Source of the DNA: Endozoicomonas gorgoniicola
GTDB taxonomy: Bacteria > Pseudomonadota > Gammaproteobacteria > Pseudomonadales > Endozoicomonadaceae
DNA: 64,000 nt
NCBI RefSeq assembly: GCF_025562715.2
Contig: NZ_JAPFCC010000001.1
Span: forward strand, 693,501 to 757,500
Reading direction: 5' to 3'
Of the stretch, positions 9,862-17,380 are shown piece by piece. The translations under genes and the position numbers were made by a program. Position 1 is the stretch's first letter. Each line of letters begins with the position of its first letter. A model generated the notes under the pieces. The model saw nothing but the letters and a program-made list of their open reading frames with translations. It ran no database searches and had not been told where the DNA came from.

Positions 9862-11415
9862 CTATTTCCACCAATCCGCTATTTTTAAATCATCCTGTGT
9901 GAGCTTCATAGGCAACAGGTGTTCGACACTGCTGCCTTTGGATAGCTGAGGTAATTTAGACAGTACGTAGCGGAACCATGCATAAGGCTCCAGACCGTTG
10001 GCTTTGGCCGTTTCGATCAGGCTGTACAACACTGCGCTGGCTTTGGCTCCATCTACGCATTGGGCGAAGAGCCAGTTTTTGCGACCGATCACAAAGGGTT
10101 TTATCGCTCGCTCTGCGGCATTGTTGTCGATATCCAGTAGCCCGCTATCGAGGTAGCGCATCAGATAAGGCCACTGATTTTGCGCATAAGTAATGGCTTT
10201 GCCCAGCTTGTTTTTCGGGGCTATTTTCGGTTGCTGCCTGTCCAGCCATTTTTTCAGCTTATCCATAACCGGTCGGCTTTCCGATTGCCGGATCTGGAAG
10301 CGTTCTTCAACAGATTTGTCTTTGATCCTTCGCTCTATGGCGTAGAGCGTCTGGATCATGTTCAGCACCTGGGCCGGTTTGCTGATTTTAGTTTGCGGCC
10401 CACCCTTCTTTTTGGGGATGGCGTCCAGAGCTTCCTTGAATTTTCTGCGGGCGTGCGCCAGGCAGCCAACCAGTTTAATCTCCGGCTGCTTGCTGCTCAG
10501 GGTTTTATAGGCAGGTAAGCCGTCACACTGTAAATAGCCGCTAAAACCTGACAAAAACGCTTGTGGCCGTCCGTGATCCCGACCTGACTGGTAGTTGTAC
10601 AACACAACGGGAGAGCCCAGCTGTCCTGTCGTACGATACAGCCACATGTAGGACTTGTTTTGCGGTGTACGATCAGGTTCGTTCAATACCTGTAGTGGTG
10701 TTTCATCCGCCTGGATGCATGGCTGCTTAACCAGCATCTTCTGTAAAGTGTCGTACAGTGGCTGAAGTAAAACCGACACCCTGATCATCCATTCAGCCAT
10801 GGACGCACGACGGATTTCTACGCCCATGCGCTTGAGGATAAACTCCTGACGGTACAGTGGCAGGGCGTCACAGTATTTACTGGTGATAATCCAGGCCAGC
10901 AGGCCGGGGGTGGCAATACTCTTGGGGATAGGCAGTTTCGGCATCGGCGCAGTCTTGACGCCAGACTCGCACTCACAGCGATACTTTAACCGCTGAAATT
11001 CAATGACTTTAACCTGGGCCGGAACAATATCCAGCTTGCAGCTGCTTTCGTGACCAAACGCCTGAAGCTCTTTGCCACAGCAGTCGCATTGTTTTTCTTC
11101 TTCGGAGACATCCAGCGTTACAACATCACGGGGCAGGTCTTCAGATAATGTTTTTCTGACAGGCTTTTTCCGCTGGTGAGCCTCAATGGTTTGGGTTTCA
11201 GGCTCTTGCTCTTCTTCAGTGGCTTCTTCAGCCAGTTCTTCCGCTTCATTAAAGAGCAGTCCCTGATCTTCAAAACGTTCGCTGGAGGAACCAAATTTCT
11301 TATGCTGATATAACCGGAACTGTTCTTCATACCACGCCAGTTTCGTCTTCAGCTGGATAATTTCCAACTGAAGCGATTCAAAGGTCGGGCTGTCTGGCGT
11401 AGTGATCGTATTCAT
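9862..11415 (-). CDS. tnpC: IS66 transposase TnpC, copy B
   Basis: This intact 517-residue IS66 transposase has an N-terminal coiled segment (about 10-35), an acidic linker rich in Glu (55-75), a zinc-binding CDCCGK motif near 110 with further Cys in YRCECE, and the DDE domain with QADETPLQVL, CDGLPAYK and NNAAERAIKPFVIGRKNW. It is the catalytic subunit; IS66 transposition also needs TnpA and TnpB. It differs from the copy at 14379 by very few residues (KKKGGPQ against KKKGEPQ). Confidence 0.95.
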   Translation of the reverse strand: MNTITTPDSPTFESLQLEIIQLKTKLAWYEEQFRLYQHKKFGSSSERFEDQGLLFNEAEELAEEATEEEQEPETQTIEAHQRKKPVRKTLSEDLPRDVVTLDVSEEEKQCDCCGKELQAFGHESSCKLDIVPAQVKVIEFQRLKYRCECESGVKTAPMPKLPIPKSIATPGLLAWIITSKYCDALPLYRQEFILKRMGVEIRRASMAEWMIRVSVLLQPLYDTLQKMLVKQPCIQADETPLQVLNEPDRTPQNKSYMWLYRTTGQLGSPVVLYNYQSGRDHGRPQAFLSGFSGYLQCDGLPAYKTLSSKQPEIKLVGCLAHARRKFKEALDAIPKKKGGPQTKISKPAQVLNMIQTLYAIERRIKDKSVEERFQIRQSESRPVMDKLKKWLDRQQPKIAPKNKLGKAITYAQNQWPYLMRYLDSGLLDIDNNAAERAIKPFVIGRKNWLFAQCVDGAKASAVLYSLIETAKANGLEPYAWFRYVLSKLPQLSKGSSVEHLLPMKLTQDDLKIADWWK

Positions 11416-11471
11416 GTCGTTTATTATCCGACAGGCGCCCTGTAGTTTGCATTGAAGCAGGTCATGGAAAT

Positions 11472-11831
11472 TCAGGCGGCAGGCTGGTAGTGCAGAGGTT
11501 GATGGGCTTTTTTCTGCTCTACCGGCAACCCGTCCAAGAGCCAGTTCAGTTCTCGGCGTGTTAATGCGATGGCCTGATCCGGAGCGTCCTGACGAGGCCA
11601 GTTAAAACAGCCCTTTTCCAGGCGGCGATAGTAGAGCCAGAAGCCGTTGGTTTGCCAGTGCAGAATCTTGAGCTTATTGCGCCCCCGGTTGCAGAAGACA
11701 AACAGGCTTTCGGAAAATGGATCCAGTTCCAGCACTTCACTGACGATGAGGGACAGGCCGTCAATGGACTTGCGCATATCCGTCACGCCGGGTACCAGGT
11801 AAACGCTGAGAGATGAGGATGCACCAATCAT
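11472..11831 (-). CDS. tnpB: IS66 accessory protein TnpB, copy B
   Basis: The 119-residue protein has the family hallmarks PGVTDMRKSIDGLS and the aromatic segment FCNRGRNKLKILHWQTNGFWLYYRRLEKG (shown in two overlapping stretches in the family). It is required with TnpA for IS66 transposition, with its biochemical role unclear. Its start overlaps the tnpA stop by 4 bp (ATGA), implying translational coupling. Confidence 0.93.
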   Translation of the reverse strand: MIGASSSLSVYLVPGVTDMRKSIDGLSLIVSEVLELDPFSESLFVFCNRGRNKLKILHWQTNGFWLYYRRLEKGCFNWPRQDAPDQAIALTRRELNWLLDGLPVEQKKAHQPLHYQPAA

Positions 11832-12175
11832 GCGACCTCCAGAAGGTTGAGAACCTGCTTTAAAGCACCCGGGTCAAACCCGGCGGCCAGCTCAACCCGG
11901 AAGCCCCCGGGGCTGATAAGGGAGATACCTGTTTCGGTTGTTTCTGCGGGTGTCTGTTTTTTGCTGACTGGTTCTTCTGCAATAGAAACAGGAATCAGGG
12001 GTTGTGAATCCTGAACTGGCTCAATGACAGCCTGGTTGAAGTGACGTCGCTTGTGATAGCCGAACGTTTTGACCGAAAGCTGATGCTTCCGGGCGTATTC
12101 CGTCTGGGACAGGCCGCTTTTATTCCAGGCGTGGATGTGGTTTTTCCAGAAATCGTTGGTGCGATAGGTTGTCAT
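11828..12175 (-). CDS. tnpA: IS66 accessory protein TnpA, copy B
   Basis: The 115-residue protein has an N-terminal helix-turn-helix-like segment (WNKSGLSQTEYARKHQLSV), typical of the small DNA-binding protein of IS66 elements. It is the first gene of the element's tnpA-tnpB-tnpC operon. Its sequence is identical in the three copies. Confidence 0.92.
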   Translation of the reverse strand: MTTYRTNDFWKNHIHAWNKSGLSQTEYARKHQLSVKTFGYHKRRHFNQAVIEPVQDSQPLIPVSIAEEPVSKKQTPAETTETGISLISPGGFRVELAAGFDPGALKQVLNLLEVA

Positions 12176-12369
12176 GACTGCTTCCTACAGTTTGGAAGCA
12201 TTAGTGTTCAGGATTTTAAAGCAGTCTGGTAGATGGAGTTAGCCTGACGCTTACATAATTTCCAACTGAAGCGATTCAAAGGTCGGGCTGTCTGGCGTAG
12301 TGATCGTATTCATGTCGTTTATTATCCGACAAGTGCCCTGTAGTTTGCATTGAAGCAGGTCATGGAAAT

Positions 12370-12729
12370 TCAGGCGGCAGGCTGGTAGTGCAGAGGTTGA
12401 TGGGCTTTTTTCTGCTCTACCGGCAACCCGTCCAGAAGCCAGTTTAGTTCACGGCGGGTTAATGCGATGGCCTGATCCGGAGCGTCCTGACGAGGCCAGT
12501 TAAAACAGCCCTTTTCCAGGCGGCGATAGTAGAGCCAGAAGCCGTTGGTTTGCCAGTGCAGAATCTTGAGCTTGTTCCGTCCCCGGTTGCAGAAGACAAA
12601 CAGGCTTTCGGAAAATGGATCCAGTTCCAGCACTTCACTGACGATGAGGGACAGGCCGTCAATGGACTTGCGCATATCCGTCACGCCGGGTACCAGGTAA
12701 ACGCTGAGAGATGAGGATGCACCAATCAT
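12370..12729 (-). CDS. tnpB: IS66 accessory protein TnpB, copy A
   Basis: Intact 119-residue TnpB, identical in protein sequence to copies B and C. It belongs to the outer, interrupted element, so it survives without a functional tnpC of its own but could act with the intact copies. Confidence 0.92.
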   Translation of the reverse strand: MIGASSSLSVYLVPGVTDMRKSIDGLSLIVSEVLELDPFSESLFVFCNRGRNKLKILHWQTNGFWLYYRRLEKGCFNWPRQDAPDQAIALTRRELNWLLDGLPVEQKKAHQPLHYQPAA

Positions 12730-13073
12730 GCGACCTCCAGAAGGTTGAGAACCTGCTTTAAAGCACCCGGGTCAAACCCGGCGGCCAGCTCAACCCGGAA
12801 GCCCCCGGGGCTGATAAGGGAGATACCTGTTTCGGTTGTTTCTGCGGGTGTCTGTTTTTTGCTGACTGGTTCTTCTGCAATAGAAACAGGAATCAGGGGT
12901 TGTGAATCCTGAACTGGCTCAATGACAGCCTGGTTGAAGTGACGTCGCTTGTGATAGCCGAACGTTTTGACCGAAAGCTGATGCTTCCGGGCGTATTCCG
13001 TCTGGGACAGGCCGCTTTTATTCCAGGCGTGGATGTGGTTTTTCCAGAAATCGTTGGTGCGATAGGTTGTCAT
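12726..13073 (-). CDS. tnpA: IS66 accessory protein TnpA, copy A
   Basis: Intact 115-residue TnpA of the outer IS66, overlapping tnpB by 4 bp and lying about 80 bp from the element end at 13152. Confidence 0.91.
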   Translation of the reverse strand: MTTYRTNDFWKNHIHAWNKSGLSQTEYARKHQLSVKTFGYHKRRHFNQAVIEPVQDSQPLIPVSIAEEPVSKKQTPAETTETGISLISPGGFRVELAAGFDPGALKQVLNLLEVA

Positions 13074-13223
13074 GGCTGCTTCCTATAGTTTGGAAGCATG
13101 AGTGTTCAGGATTTTAAAACAGGCTGGTAGATGGAGTTAGCCTGACGCTTACGAAAAACTCAACAGGTTTCGCAACGGTGGCAAAGTTCTTGCCCAGCAA
13201 CAGAATCCGAGTAAAGCAAATCC

Positions 13224-13300
13224 GCATAACAAATGGTTGCAGTTCGTTCGCTTCGCTCACCCGACGTGCCTTCGGCACGCGGCTGAACCAGGCGTTAGCT
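13224..13300 (+). other. Integron attC site
   Basis: GCATAAC (13224-13230) to GTTAGCT (13294-13300), with the same central stem as the other sites. It closes the third gene-less cassette. Confidence 0.9.
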
Positions 13301-13618
13301 GTAGCCAGAGTACAGTGAATGGTTTTCATCCGTTTCAGTGTTCTTGTCGTCAAGTTTTTTTGGTTCTGAGTTGCTTTCAGCAAAGCAGAAAAACTCAGCA
13401 AGTCAAGTTCAGTACAAGCTGGCGAGAGAGGACGGTGCATTTTCCAGCGTGCAATGCCGACCATCGAATCAAGAGTTTTTGGCTCATTCCATTCGCATCA
13501 CCTCCTGAGTTTGTGGTCGGCAAGCGGGTTCAGTGTTTTGTAAGCGTCAGGCTAACTCCATCTACCAGACTGCTTTAAAATCCTGAACACTAATGCTTCC
13601 AAACTGTAGGAAGCAGTC

Positions 13619-13966
13619 ATGACAACCTATCGCACCAACGATTTCTGGAAAAACCACATCCACGCCTGGAATAAAAGCGGCCTGTCCCAGACGGAATACG
13701 CCCGGAAGCATCAGCTTTCGGTCAAAACGTTCGGCTATCACAAGCGACGTCACTTCAACCAGGCTGTCATTGAGCCAGTTCAGGATTCACAACCCCTGAT
13801 TCCTGTTTCTATTGCAGAAGAACCAGTCAGCAAAAAACAGACACCCGCAGAAACAACCGAAACAGGTATCTCCCTTATCAGCCCCGGGGGCTTCCGGGTT
13901 GAGCTGGCCGCCGGGTTTGACCCGGGTGCTTTAAAGCAGGTTCTCAACCTTCTGGAGGTCGCATGA
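13619..13966 (+). CDS. tnpA: IS66 accessory protein TnpA, copy C
   Basis: 115-residue TnpA with a helix-turn-helix-like N-terminus. It follows the element's left end by about 80 bp, and its stop overlaps the tnpB start (ATGA). Confidence 0.92.
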   Translation: MTTYRTNDFWKNHIHAWNKSGLSQTEYARKHQLSVKTFGYHKRRHFNQAVIEPVQDSQPLIPVSIAEEPVSKKQTPAETTETGISLISPGGFRVELAAGFDPGALKQVLNLLEVA

Positions 13967-14322
13967 TTGGTGCATCCTCATCTCTCAGCGTTTACCTGGT
14001 ACCCGGCGTGACGGATATGCGCAAGTCCATTGACGGCCTGTCCCTCATCGTCAGTGAAGTGCTGGAACTGGATCCATTTTCCGAAAGCCTGTTTGTCTTC
14101 TGCAACCGGGGACGGAACAAGCTCAAGATTCTGCACTGGCAAACCAACGGCTTCTGGCTCTACTATCGCCGCCTGGAAAAGGGCTGTTTTAACTGGCCTC
14201 GTCAGGACGCTCCGGATCAGGCCATCGCATTAACACGCCGAGAACTGAACTGGCTCTTGGACGGGTTGCCGGTAGAGCAGAAAAAAGCCCATCAACCTCT
14301 GCACTACCAGCCTGCCGCCTGA
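13963..14322 (+). CDS. tnpB: IS66 accessory protein TnpB, copy C
   Basis: 119-residue TnpB, identical in protein sequence to copies A and B; second gene of the intact IS66 operon. Confidence 0.93.
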   Translation: MIGASSSLSVYLVPGVTDMRKSIDGLSLIVSEVLELDPFSESLFVFCNRGRNKLKILHWQTNGFWLYYRRLEKGCFNWPRQDAPDQAIALTRRELNWLLDGLPVEQKKAHQPLHYQPAA

Positions 14323-14378
14323 ATTTCCATGACCTGCTTCAATGCAAACTACAGGGCGCCTGTCGGATAATAAACGAC

Positions 14379-15932
14379 ATGAATACGATCACTACGCCAG
14401 ACAGCCCGACCTTTGAATCGCTTCAGTTGGAAATTATCCAGCTGAAGACGAAACTGGCGTGGTATGAAGAACAGTTCCGGTTATATCAGCATAAGAAATT
14501 TGGTTCCTCCAGCGAACGTTTTGAAGATCAGGGACTGCTCTTTAATGAAGCGGAAGAACTGGCTGAAGAAGCCACTGAAGAAGAGCAAGAGCCTGAAACC
14601 CAAACCATTGAGGCTCACCAGCGGAAAAAGCCTGTCAGAAAAACATTATCTGAAGACCTGCCCCGTGATGTTGTAACGCTGGATGTCTCCGAAGAAGAAA
14701 AACAATGCGACTGCTGTGGCAAAGAGCTTCAGGCGTTTGGTCACGAAAGCAGCTGCAAGCTGGATATTGTTCCGGCCCAGGTTAAAGTCATTGAATTTCA
14801 GCGGTTAAAGTATCGCTGTGAGTGCGAGTCTGGCGTCAAGACTGCGCCGATGCCGAAACTGCCTATCCCCAAGAGTATTGCCACCCCCGGCCTGCTGGCC
14901 TGGATTATCACCAGTAAATACTGTGACGCCCTGCCACTGTACCGTCAGGAGTTTATCCTCAAGCGCATGGGCGTAGAAATCCGTCGTGCGTCCATGGCTG
15001 AATGGATGATCAGGGTGTCGGTTTTACTTCAGCCACTGTACGACACTTTACAGAAGATGCTGGTTAAGCAGCCATGCATCCAGGCGGATGAAACACCACT
15101 ACAGGTATTGAACGAACCTGATCGTACACCGCAAAACAAGTCCTACATGTGGCTGTATCGTACGACAGGACAGCTGGGCTCTCCCGTTGTGTTGTACAAC
15201 TACCAGTCAGGTCGGGATCACGGACGGCCACAAGCGTTTTTGTCAGGTTTTAGCGGCTATTTACAGTGTGACGGCTTACCTGCCTATAAAACCCTGAGCA
15301 GCAAGCAGCCGGAGATTAAACTGGTTGGCTGCCTGGCGCACGCCCGCAGAAAATTCAAGGAAGCTCTGGACGCCATCCCCAAAAAGAAGGGTGAGCCGCA
15401 AACTAAAATCAGCAAACCGGCCCAGGTGCTGAACATGATCCAGACGCTCTACGCCATAGAGCGAAGGATCAAAGACAAATCTGTTGAAGAACGCTTCCAG
15501 ATCCGGCAATCGGAAAGCCGACCGGTTATGGATAAGCTGAAAAAATGGCTGGACAGGCAGCAACCGAAAATAGCCCCGAAAAACAAGCTGGGCAAAGCCA
15601 TTACTTATGCGCAAAATCAGTGGCCTTATCTGATGCGCTACCTCGATAGCGGGCTACTGGATATCGACAACAATGCCGCAGAGCGAGCGATAAAACCCTT
15701 TGTGATCGGTCGCAAAAACTGGCTCTTCGCCCAATGCGTAGATGGAGCCAAAGCCAGCGCAGTGTTGTACAGCCTGATCGAAACGGCCAAAGCCAACGGT
15801 CTGGAGCCTTATGCATGGTTCCGCTACGTACTGTCTAAATTACCTCAGCTATCCAAAGGCAGCAGTGTCGAACACCTGTTGCCTATGAAGCTCACACAGG
15901 ATGATTTAAAAATAGCGGATTGGTGGAAATAG
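14379..15932 (+). CDS. tnpC: IS66 transposase TnpC, copy C
   Basis: Intact 517-residue transposase with the same coiled coil, zinc motif and DDE signatures as copy B. It ends 28 bp before the element's right end. Confidence 0.95.
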   Translation: MNTITTPDSPTFESLQLEIIQLKTKLAWYEEQFRLYQHKKFGSSSERFEDQGLLFNEAEELAEEATEEEQEPETQTIEAHQRKKPVRKTLSEDLPRDVVTLDVSEEEKQCDCCGKELQAFGHESSCKLDIVPAQVKVIEFQRLKYRCECESGVKTAPMPKLPIPKSIATPGLLAWIITSKYCDALPLYRQEFILKRMGVEIRRASMAEWMIRVSVLLQPLYDTLQKMLVKQPCIQADETPLQVLNEPDRTPQNKSYMWLYRTTGQLGSPVVLYNYQSGRDHGRPQAFLSGFSGYLQCDGLPAYKTLSSKQPEIKLVGCLAHARRKFKEALDAIPKKKGEPQTKISKPAQVLNMIQTLYAIERRIKDKSVEERFQIRQSESRPVMDKLKKWLDRQQPKIAPKNKLGKAITYAQNQWPYLMRYLDSGLLDIDNNAAERAIKPFVIGRKNWLFAQCVDGAKASAVLYSLIETAKANGLEPYAWFRYVLSKLPQLSKGSSVEHLLPMKLTQDDLKIADWWK

Positions 15933-16126
15933 GGGTAGATGGAGTTCCCCAACCGCTTACAGTGTTTTTTTCCCTCGTGCAACGCCAGCGCAAACACCAG
16001 AGTCTGTCTCTGGGGCAAAAAATCTCTGGTTTATTCTGCTTCTCAACCTTTTGACTCTGTGCCAGTGGCCAGTTCAGCGAAAAAAATGTTGGGCAAAAAT
16101 GATCAAGTTCATTCTTTAAACGCTAC

Positions 16127-16201
16127 AGCTAACAAATGGTTGCAGTTCGTTCGCTTCGCTCACCCGACCGCCTTCGGCGGCGGCTGAACCAGGCGTTAGG
16201 C
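16127..16201 (+). other. Integron attC site
   Basis: AGCTAAC to GTTAGGC (16195-16201). The tip is shorter than in the other sites (CCGCCTTCGGCGG), otherwise the arms are the same. Forward orientation. Confidence 0.88.
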
Positions 16202-16320
16202 GCTAAAATAAACATCGTAAAAATTGAACCAATCAGCTATCTTATGACTCATAGTTATATGCTCTCAAATGAGCATCAATAACTTATTTTCTAAATGATT
16301 TATCCATGGGAGTGCTCAGA

Positions 16321-16557
16321 TTGCCAACTATTTTAAGAATCGGGCCATACAGGTTTTTCTTCTATTCCAATGAGAATGGAGAACCTGCCCATATTCATAT
16401 TCAGCGTGACAAATCTCTCGCAAAATTCTGGTTAAAACCTGTCATGCTTGCAAGTTCAACAAGATTCTCCGCCAAAGAGATAAGAGAGCTTCAAAAGCAT
16501 GTAGAAAAAAATCGAAATCAATTCTTGGAGGCATGGAATGAATACTTTAAAGGTTGA
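16321..16557 (+). CDS. DUF4160 protein, candidate toxin-antitoxin partner
   Basis: The 78-79 residue product reads PTILRIGPYRFFFYSNENGE, then PAHIHIQRDKSLAKFW and a C-terminal helix LQKHVEKNRNQFLEAW, the pattern of DUF4160. A TTG at 16321 is the likely start: it is preceded at proper distance by GGGAG and gives the usual M-P-T-I-L start, whereas the ATG at 16306 has no ribosome binding site. It overlaps the next gene by 20 bp. DUF4160/DUF2442 pairs are common in mobile and integron settings and are suspected toxin-antitoxin modules; this role is not proven here. Confidence 0.8.
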   Translation: MPTILRIGPYRFFFYSNENGEPAHIHIQRDKSLAKFWLKPVMLASSTRFSAKEIRELQKHVEKNRNQFLEAWNEYFKG

Positions 16558-16783
16558 AGCCCACCCTTTGGCACAGGATGTTCAATTTTCTGAATCTGAG
16601 CTAATTGTTAGCTTGGTTGACGGCAGAGTTATTCTCGTACCAATTTCTTGGTTTCCATCTCTTGCAAATGGAACCAAACAGCAACTCAGCAATTGGGAGT
16701 TGCTAGGCGAAGGAGATGGTATTCATTGGCCTGATCTTGATGAAGATTTGAGTGTTAAAGGTCTCTTGCTCGGCATCCACTAA
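16538..16783 (+). CDS. DUF2442 protein, partner of DUF4160
   Basis: The 81-residue protein has the DUF2442 pattern: a short strand-rich N-terminus, VSLVDGRVILVPISWFPSL and the C-terminal GIHWPDLDEDLSVKGLL. The start lies inside the preceding gene with GGAGGCATGGA upstream. The pair forms one cassette bounded by attC sites at 16195 and 16876, the expected layout of a cassette-borne toxin-antitoxin module. Confidence 0.82.
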   Translation: MNTLKVEAHPLAQDVQFSESELIVSLVDGRVILVPISWFPSLANGTKQQLSNWELLGEGDGIHWPDLDEDLSVKGLLLGIH

Positions 16784-16805
16784 AAATTCGATAAGTGCAA
16801 ATCGC

Positions 16806-16882
16806 GCCTAACAAATGGTTGCAGTTCGTTCGCTTCGCTCACCCGACGTGCCTTCGGCACGCGGCTGAACCAGGCGTTATGT
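16806..16882 (+). other. Integron attC site
   Basis: GCCTAAC (16806-16812) to GTTATGT (16876-16882), with the standard central stem. This is the last attC visible in the array. Confidence 0.9.
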
Positions 16883-16957
16883 GGCTTTCCTGACTTTCAT
16901 GATTGATGACTATACTCAGGTGTGTTTTCTGCTGGGTCACATTACTTGAGCTATATC

Positions 16958-17045
16958 ATGAAATTTCGATTCCTATCTTTCTTGTATCTTGTTGTGTTTT
17001 TTGGGAGCCCTGTTCAGTCTGACAACAGAAATGTATCCTTTATCT
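16958..17045 (+). pseudogene. Secreted protein gene cut by IS66-type fragment
   Basis: The ATG at 16958 opens a signal peptide (MKFRFLSFLYLVVFF followed by G-S-P-V-Q-S). After about 29 codons the frame enters the inverted-repeat end at 17046. It follows the attC at 16876 directly, so it was probably the gene of the next integron cassette. The rest of the gene is not seen nearby. Confidence 0.5.
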
Positions 17046-17168
17046 GTAACTGCTCAAAATTGACTGGCAAATCAACCTCTACAGGTCAAAGAAAGTTATC
17101 CTGATCTTTCGTATATTTCACCGTATGCACCTGCCTGACTCACTATTCTCCAGTACAGACAATGAACA
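17046..17168 (+). mobile_element. Left-end fragment of ISBst12-type IS66 element
   Basis: These 123 bp match 18550-18672, beginning with GTAACTGCTCAAAATTGACT and reaching into the first codons of the transposase (up to AATGAACA). The rest is missing, so this is a deletion remnant of a second copy in the same orientation as the full element downstream. Confidence 0.85.
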
Positions 17169-17380
17169 ATACGCCACTTCAACCATTTTTTTTGAGAATG
17201 CTAGAGATCTTTTATATTTGACATAGAAATATGCATCTTTAATTATTTTATCAATTCTTTTTTCTTGGCTTTCCCAATCATAAGAAACGATTTCCTCTAA
17301 TAGTTCATCATGATCAGAAAGATATTCAAGCACCGATTCGGTGTGTATGTCAGATTTATAAAAAATAGAACAGATTATAA

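Larger units (their letters stand above)
9834..12254 (-). mobile_element. IS66 copy B, nested inside copy A
   Basis: The ends are GTAAGCGGTTGGGG (9834) and GCTTAC (12254). The duplication ATAATTTC (9826-9833 and 12255-12262) lies within copy A's tnpC. It is 2421 bp, with tnpA, tnpB and tnpC all intact on the minus strand. It therefore inserted into a resident copy of the same element, showing that target immunity did not prevent it. Confidence 0.93.
6591..12313 (-). pseudogene. tnpC: IS66 tnpC transposase, copy A, in three pieces
   Basis: The pieces are 12255-12313 (start), 9718-9833 (N-terminal coiled region) and 6591-7983 (zinc motif CDCCGK through the DDE domain to the C-terminus). When joined they match the intact 517-residue TnpC at 9862-11415, with several substitutions (for example NGANAS against DGAKAS near the C-terminus). 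A 468-codon frame still exists for the last piece, with its first codons supplied by the inserted element; it lacks the N-terminal coiled coil and is unlikely to be active. Confidence 0.88.
6563..13152 (-). mobile_element. IS66 copy A (outer), itself twice interrupted
   Basis: The ends are GTAAGCGGTTGG (6563) and the reverse complement of GTAAGCGTCAGG (13152). The 8-bp duplication GAAAAACT flanks it (6555-6562 and 13153-13160), the size usual for IS66. Genes are on the minus strand in the order tnpA, tnpB, tnpC. tnpC is broken by an IS1634-type element (7984-9717) and by a second IS66 (9834-12254). Without these insertions the element would be close to the 2421 bp of the other copies. Confidence 0.92.
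6162..13294 (+). other. Gene-less integron cassette, copy 3, split by nested IS66
   Basis: The cassette runs 6162-6562 and continues at 13153-13294. Its two halves rejoin exactly to match copies 1 and 2 once the insertion and one copy of the duplicated GAAAAACT are removed. A handful of substitutions (for example GAGAATTTGGG for GAGCATTTGGG near 6213) separate it from copies 1 and 2, so it is older than their duplication or independently acquired. Confidence 0.75.
13540..15960 (+). mobile_element. IS66 copy C
   Basis: The ends are GTAAGCGTCAGG (13540) and the reverse complement of GTAAGCGGTTGG (15960), flanked by the 8-bp duplication AGTGTTTT (13532-13539 and 15961-15968). It is 2421 bp, the same length as copy B, and lies in the opposite orientation. 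All three genes are intact. Confidence 0.94.
13295..16195 (+). other. Gene-less integron cassette split by IS66 copy C
   Basis: The cassette runs 13295-13539 and continues at 15961-16195. No credible gene is present. The 85-bp block 13440-13524 is exactly inverted at 2581-2665, so the same cassette type occurs in both halves of the array in opposite orientations. The block contains an internal inverted repeat (TGCCGACCA near 13455 and TGGTCGGCA near 13514). Confidence 0.65.

Noticed and set aside
5013..16882. Regularly recurring palindromic sequence as a CRISPR array
   Set aside because: The repeats are ~77-bp attC sites with GTTRRRY and RYYYAAC cores, separated by hundreds of bases of unrelated length; no cas genes are present.
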